Shown here: positions 62,739 to 64,000 of the stretch, one piece after another | Position numbering within the stretch: the stretch's first letter is position 1 | Layout: each line of letters begins with the position of its first letter | NCBI GenBank assembly: GCA_963170185.1 | Contig: CAUJGS010000025.1 | Span: 22,350 to 86,349 of the forward strand | Source of the DNA: Bdellovibrionota bacterium | GTDB lineage: Bacteria; Bdellovibrionota; Bdellovibrionia; Bdellovibrionales; JAMPXM01 | Length of the DNA stretch: 64,000 bases | Direction: 5' to 3' | The notes under the pieces: generated by a model | Told to the model about the DNA's origin: nothing | Seen by the model: only the letters and a program-made list of their open reading frames with translations | Databases searched by the model: none | Position numbers and translations under genes: made by a program

Positions 62739-63473
62739 ATGGCCACACCGAAAGTCGCTGTGAAAACTGGAATTCTTGAAGGGGTCATGAGCGCAGGCCC
62801 CGTTGTGCAGGGACTTTTGCTACTCATGATCGGACTCAGCGTCGTTTCATGGGCCATCATCATCAATAAACGTAAACAACTAAAGGCCATCCAAGCGGCA
62901 AACGAAACCTTCGTCGATGCCTTCTGGAAAGCGGCTTCGCTAGAAGACATGGCCAAACAAGCCAAGAACTATCCAAATTCCAACATCGCCTCGGTCTTTC
63001 TGGCCGCCTTTCAAGAACTGCAACGAATCGCGGAAAAAACTTTCGGGGCGCGCGGAACGAAAGATATCGCAGATGTCGGTTCGGACTCTTCAACAAAGCT
63101 CACCGGGATCGACAATCTCGAGCGCACGATGCGCAAGGTTTCCGATGCGGAGATCGCAAAAGCGGAAGCCAACTTAAGCTTCCTTGCAACTGTCGGAAGC
63201 ACATCGCCGTTCATCGGTCTCCTCGGAACAGTTGTCGGGATCATGACGTCATTTCACCAAATCGCGGCAAGCGGATCGGCGAGTCTCGCGGTCGTTGCTC
63301 CCGGTATTTCGGAAGCCCTCTTCGCGACAGCGGTCGGTCTGTTCGCGGCTCTGCCGGCGGTTGCAGCTTACAACTACTTCATCGGCCTGGTGAAACGCAT
63401 CGAGATGGATGTCGCAAGTTTTGGCTCGGACTTCTTAAACGTCGCAAAACGCAACTTCTTTAAGGAGTCGTAA
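62739..63473 (+). CDS. tolQ: TolQ/ExbB-family proton-channel protein
   Basis: A 244-residue membrane protein with three spans (~24-44, ~148-170, ~190-212). The family core is present: TVGSTSPFIGLLGTVVGIM, VVAPGISEALFATAVGLFAA, LPAVAAYNYF. With the TolR-like protein it uses the proton gradient to drive TolA or TonB. It is the first of three coupled genes. Confidence 0.95.
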   Translation: MATPKVAVKTGILEGVMSAGPVVQGLLLLMIGLSVVSWAIIINKRKQLKAIQAANETFVDAFWKAASLEDMAKQAKNYPNSNIASVFLAAFQELQRIAEKTFGARGTKDIADVGSDSSTKLTGIDNLERTMRKVSDAEIAKAEANLSFLATVGSTSPFIGLLGTVVGIMTSFHQIAASGSASLAVVAPGISEALFATAVGLFAALPAVAAYNYFIGLVKRIEMDVASFGSDFLNVAKRNFFKES

Positions 63474-63478
63474 GCACC

Positions 63479-63892
63479 ATGGGTATGTCGTCTTCCGGCG
63501 GTGGAAAAAGCCGCATGGTCATGAGCGAAATCAACGTCACACCGCTTGTCGACGTTATGCTCGTTTTGCTCATCATCTTCATGGTCACCGCGCCGATGAT
63601 GCAGCAAGGGCTTGAGATCGAGCTCCCCGAAACCGCCGCTAGCGGAGTTTCAACCTCAGAAGAACCTTTTGTTCTGATCATCAATAAATCAAAGCGCATC
63701 ACTGTCGGCGGCCAGGCGATTCCGATTGCTGACTTGCAAAAGCGCCTGCAGGCGATTTTCGAAAAACGACCAAACAAGCAGATTTATATCCAAGCCGATA
63801 AGGCCGTGGACTATGGCTTTGTCGCGGAAACAATGGCGGAGGTTCGAGCCGCCGGTATCACGAACATCGGGTTGGTAACGTTGCCGAAATGA
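63479..63892 (+). CDS. tolR: TolR/ExbD-family protein
   Basis: A 137-residue protein with one span (~22-43) holding the essential aspartate D25 in NVTPLVDVMLVLLIIFMVTA. The periplasmic domain ends AAGITNIGLVTLP. It begins 5 nt after tolQ and its stop overlaps the next start (ATGA). Confidence 0.96.
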   Translation: MGMSSSGGGKSRMVMSEINVTPLVDVMLVLLIIFMVTAPMMQQGLEIELPETAASGVSTSEEPFVLIINKSKRITVGGQAIPIADLQKRLQAIFEKRPNKQIYIQADKAVDYGFVAETMAEVRAAGITNIGLVTLPK

Positions 63893-64000
63893 TGACCGAG
63901 AAAACCGTCGACAACATCGAGATCAAGTCCGCACTTATCAAATCCGCGATCGGACACGTCGTGATCGCGATTATTTTAATGGTGCGCGCTTACGTCTTCC
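63889..64000 (+). CDS. TolA/TonB-like protein (3' end outside window)
   Basis: The reading frame begins at ATG 63889, overlapping tolR by 4 nt, with a second ATG at 63892. About 37 residues are visible: a charged start (EKTVDNIEIK) and then the onset of a membrane anchor (SAIGHVVIAIILMVRAYVF). The position after TolQR and the anchor fit TolA or TonB. Confidence 0.8.
   Translation, partial: MMTEKTVDNIEIKSALIKSAIGHVVIAIILMVRAYVF

Noticed and set aside
1..64000. CRISPR arrays, insertion sequences, prophage, rRNA operons, replication origin
   Set aside because: No regularly spaced repeats, transposase, integrase, phage structural genes, rRNA sequence or DnaA-box cluster were seen.

Overview
The window reads as chromosomal DNA of a free-living, moderately GC-rich Gram-negative bacterium. 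A Bdellovibrionota/Oligoflexia-type member is the best guess. That rests on the dense complement of exported and lipobox proteins, large secreted metalloproteases, TPR/winged-helix and PilZ-like proteins, a glutamate-cysteine ligase of the T. ferrooxidans type, a paired ArsA-like ATPase operon, and MotAB, Tol and SUF modules. The placement is an inference from gene content; there is no rRNA here to confirm it. Genes are tightly packed on both strands with many 4-nt stop/start overlaps. I see no insertion sequence, prophage, CRISPR array or replication origin.

Layout. 1-4373: the 3' part of a giant protein with about 12 fibronectin type III repeats. 4393-9928: an envelope motor-like locus. It encodes a beta-barrel-like protein, a FliF-FliG-like fusion with its own signal peptide, a PEGA/TPR lipoprotein, an FKBP lipoprotein on the opposite strand, and MotB and MotA. 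This is the most unusual part of the window. 10061-12998: nadA, a phosphopantetheinyl transferase, a PilZ-like protein and an unknown. 13187-20588: a metzincin lipoprotein, msrC, a TonB-like protein, a solute-binding protein, an orphan sensor kinase and an SLT-like lipoprotein. 20571-27892: membrane and exported unknowns, a HlyIII protein, remnants of a surface protein, tRNA-Val, a TPR/winged-helix regulator operon and a CoA-binding protein.

27950-34704: the proteolysis group lon, clpX and clpP (minus strand) and pepA (plus strand); the trigger factor gene lies 8 kb away at 41160. 34836-41053: a membrane-anchored protein behind a sigma-28-like promoter, then a five-gene minus-strand operon (two ArsA-like ATPases, TPR lipoprotein, CysZ-like protein, gshA). 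41160-48324: tig, an exported ASCH-like protein, gluQ with no conventional start codon, and three exported unknowns. 48355-52611: ftsE-ftsX-envC-ctpA, a cell-division and peptidoglycan-remodelling operon. 53029-55790: a secreted metalloprotease and a membrane-anchored companion. 55802-61590: an Rrf2 regulator with sufB-sufC-sufD-sufS-nfu for Fe-S cluster assembly. 61722-64000: a degenerate GDPD-like protein and tolQ-tolR-(tolA/tonB, cut by the window end).

The clearest candidate for a new system is the 4.4-9.9 kb locus. One polypeptide carries a signal peptide, a FliF ring-building-like periplasmic domain, a membrane span and FliG-like domains, beside a MotAB stator and envelope proteins. No ordinary flagellar structural gene is present. 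It looks like a compact rotor with a dedicated stator, possibly for gliding, for another envelope-spanning function, or as a variant flagellar part.
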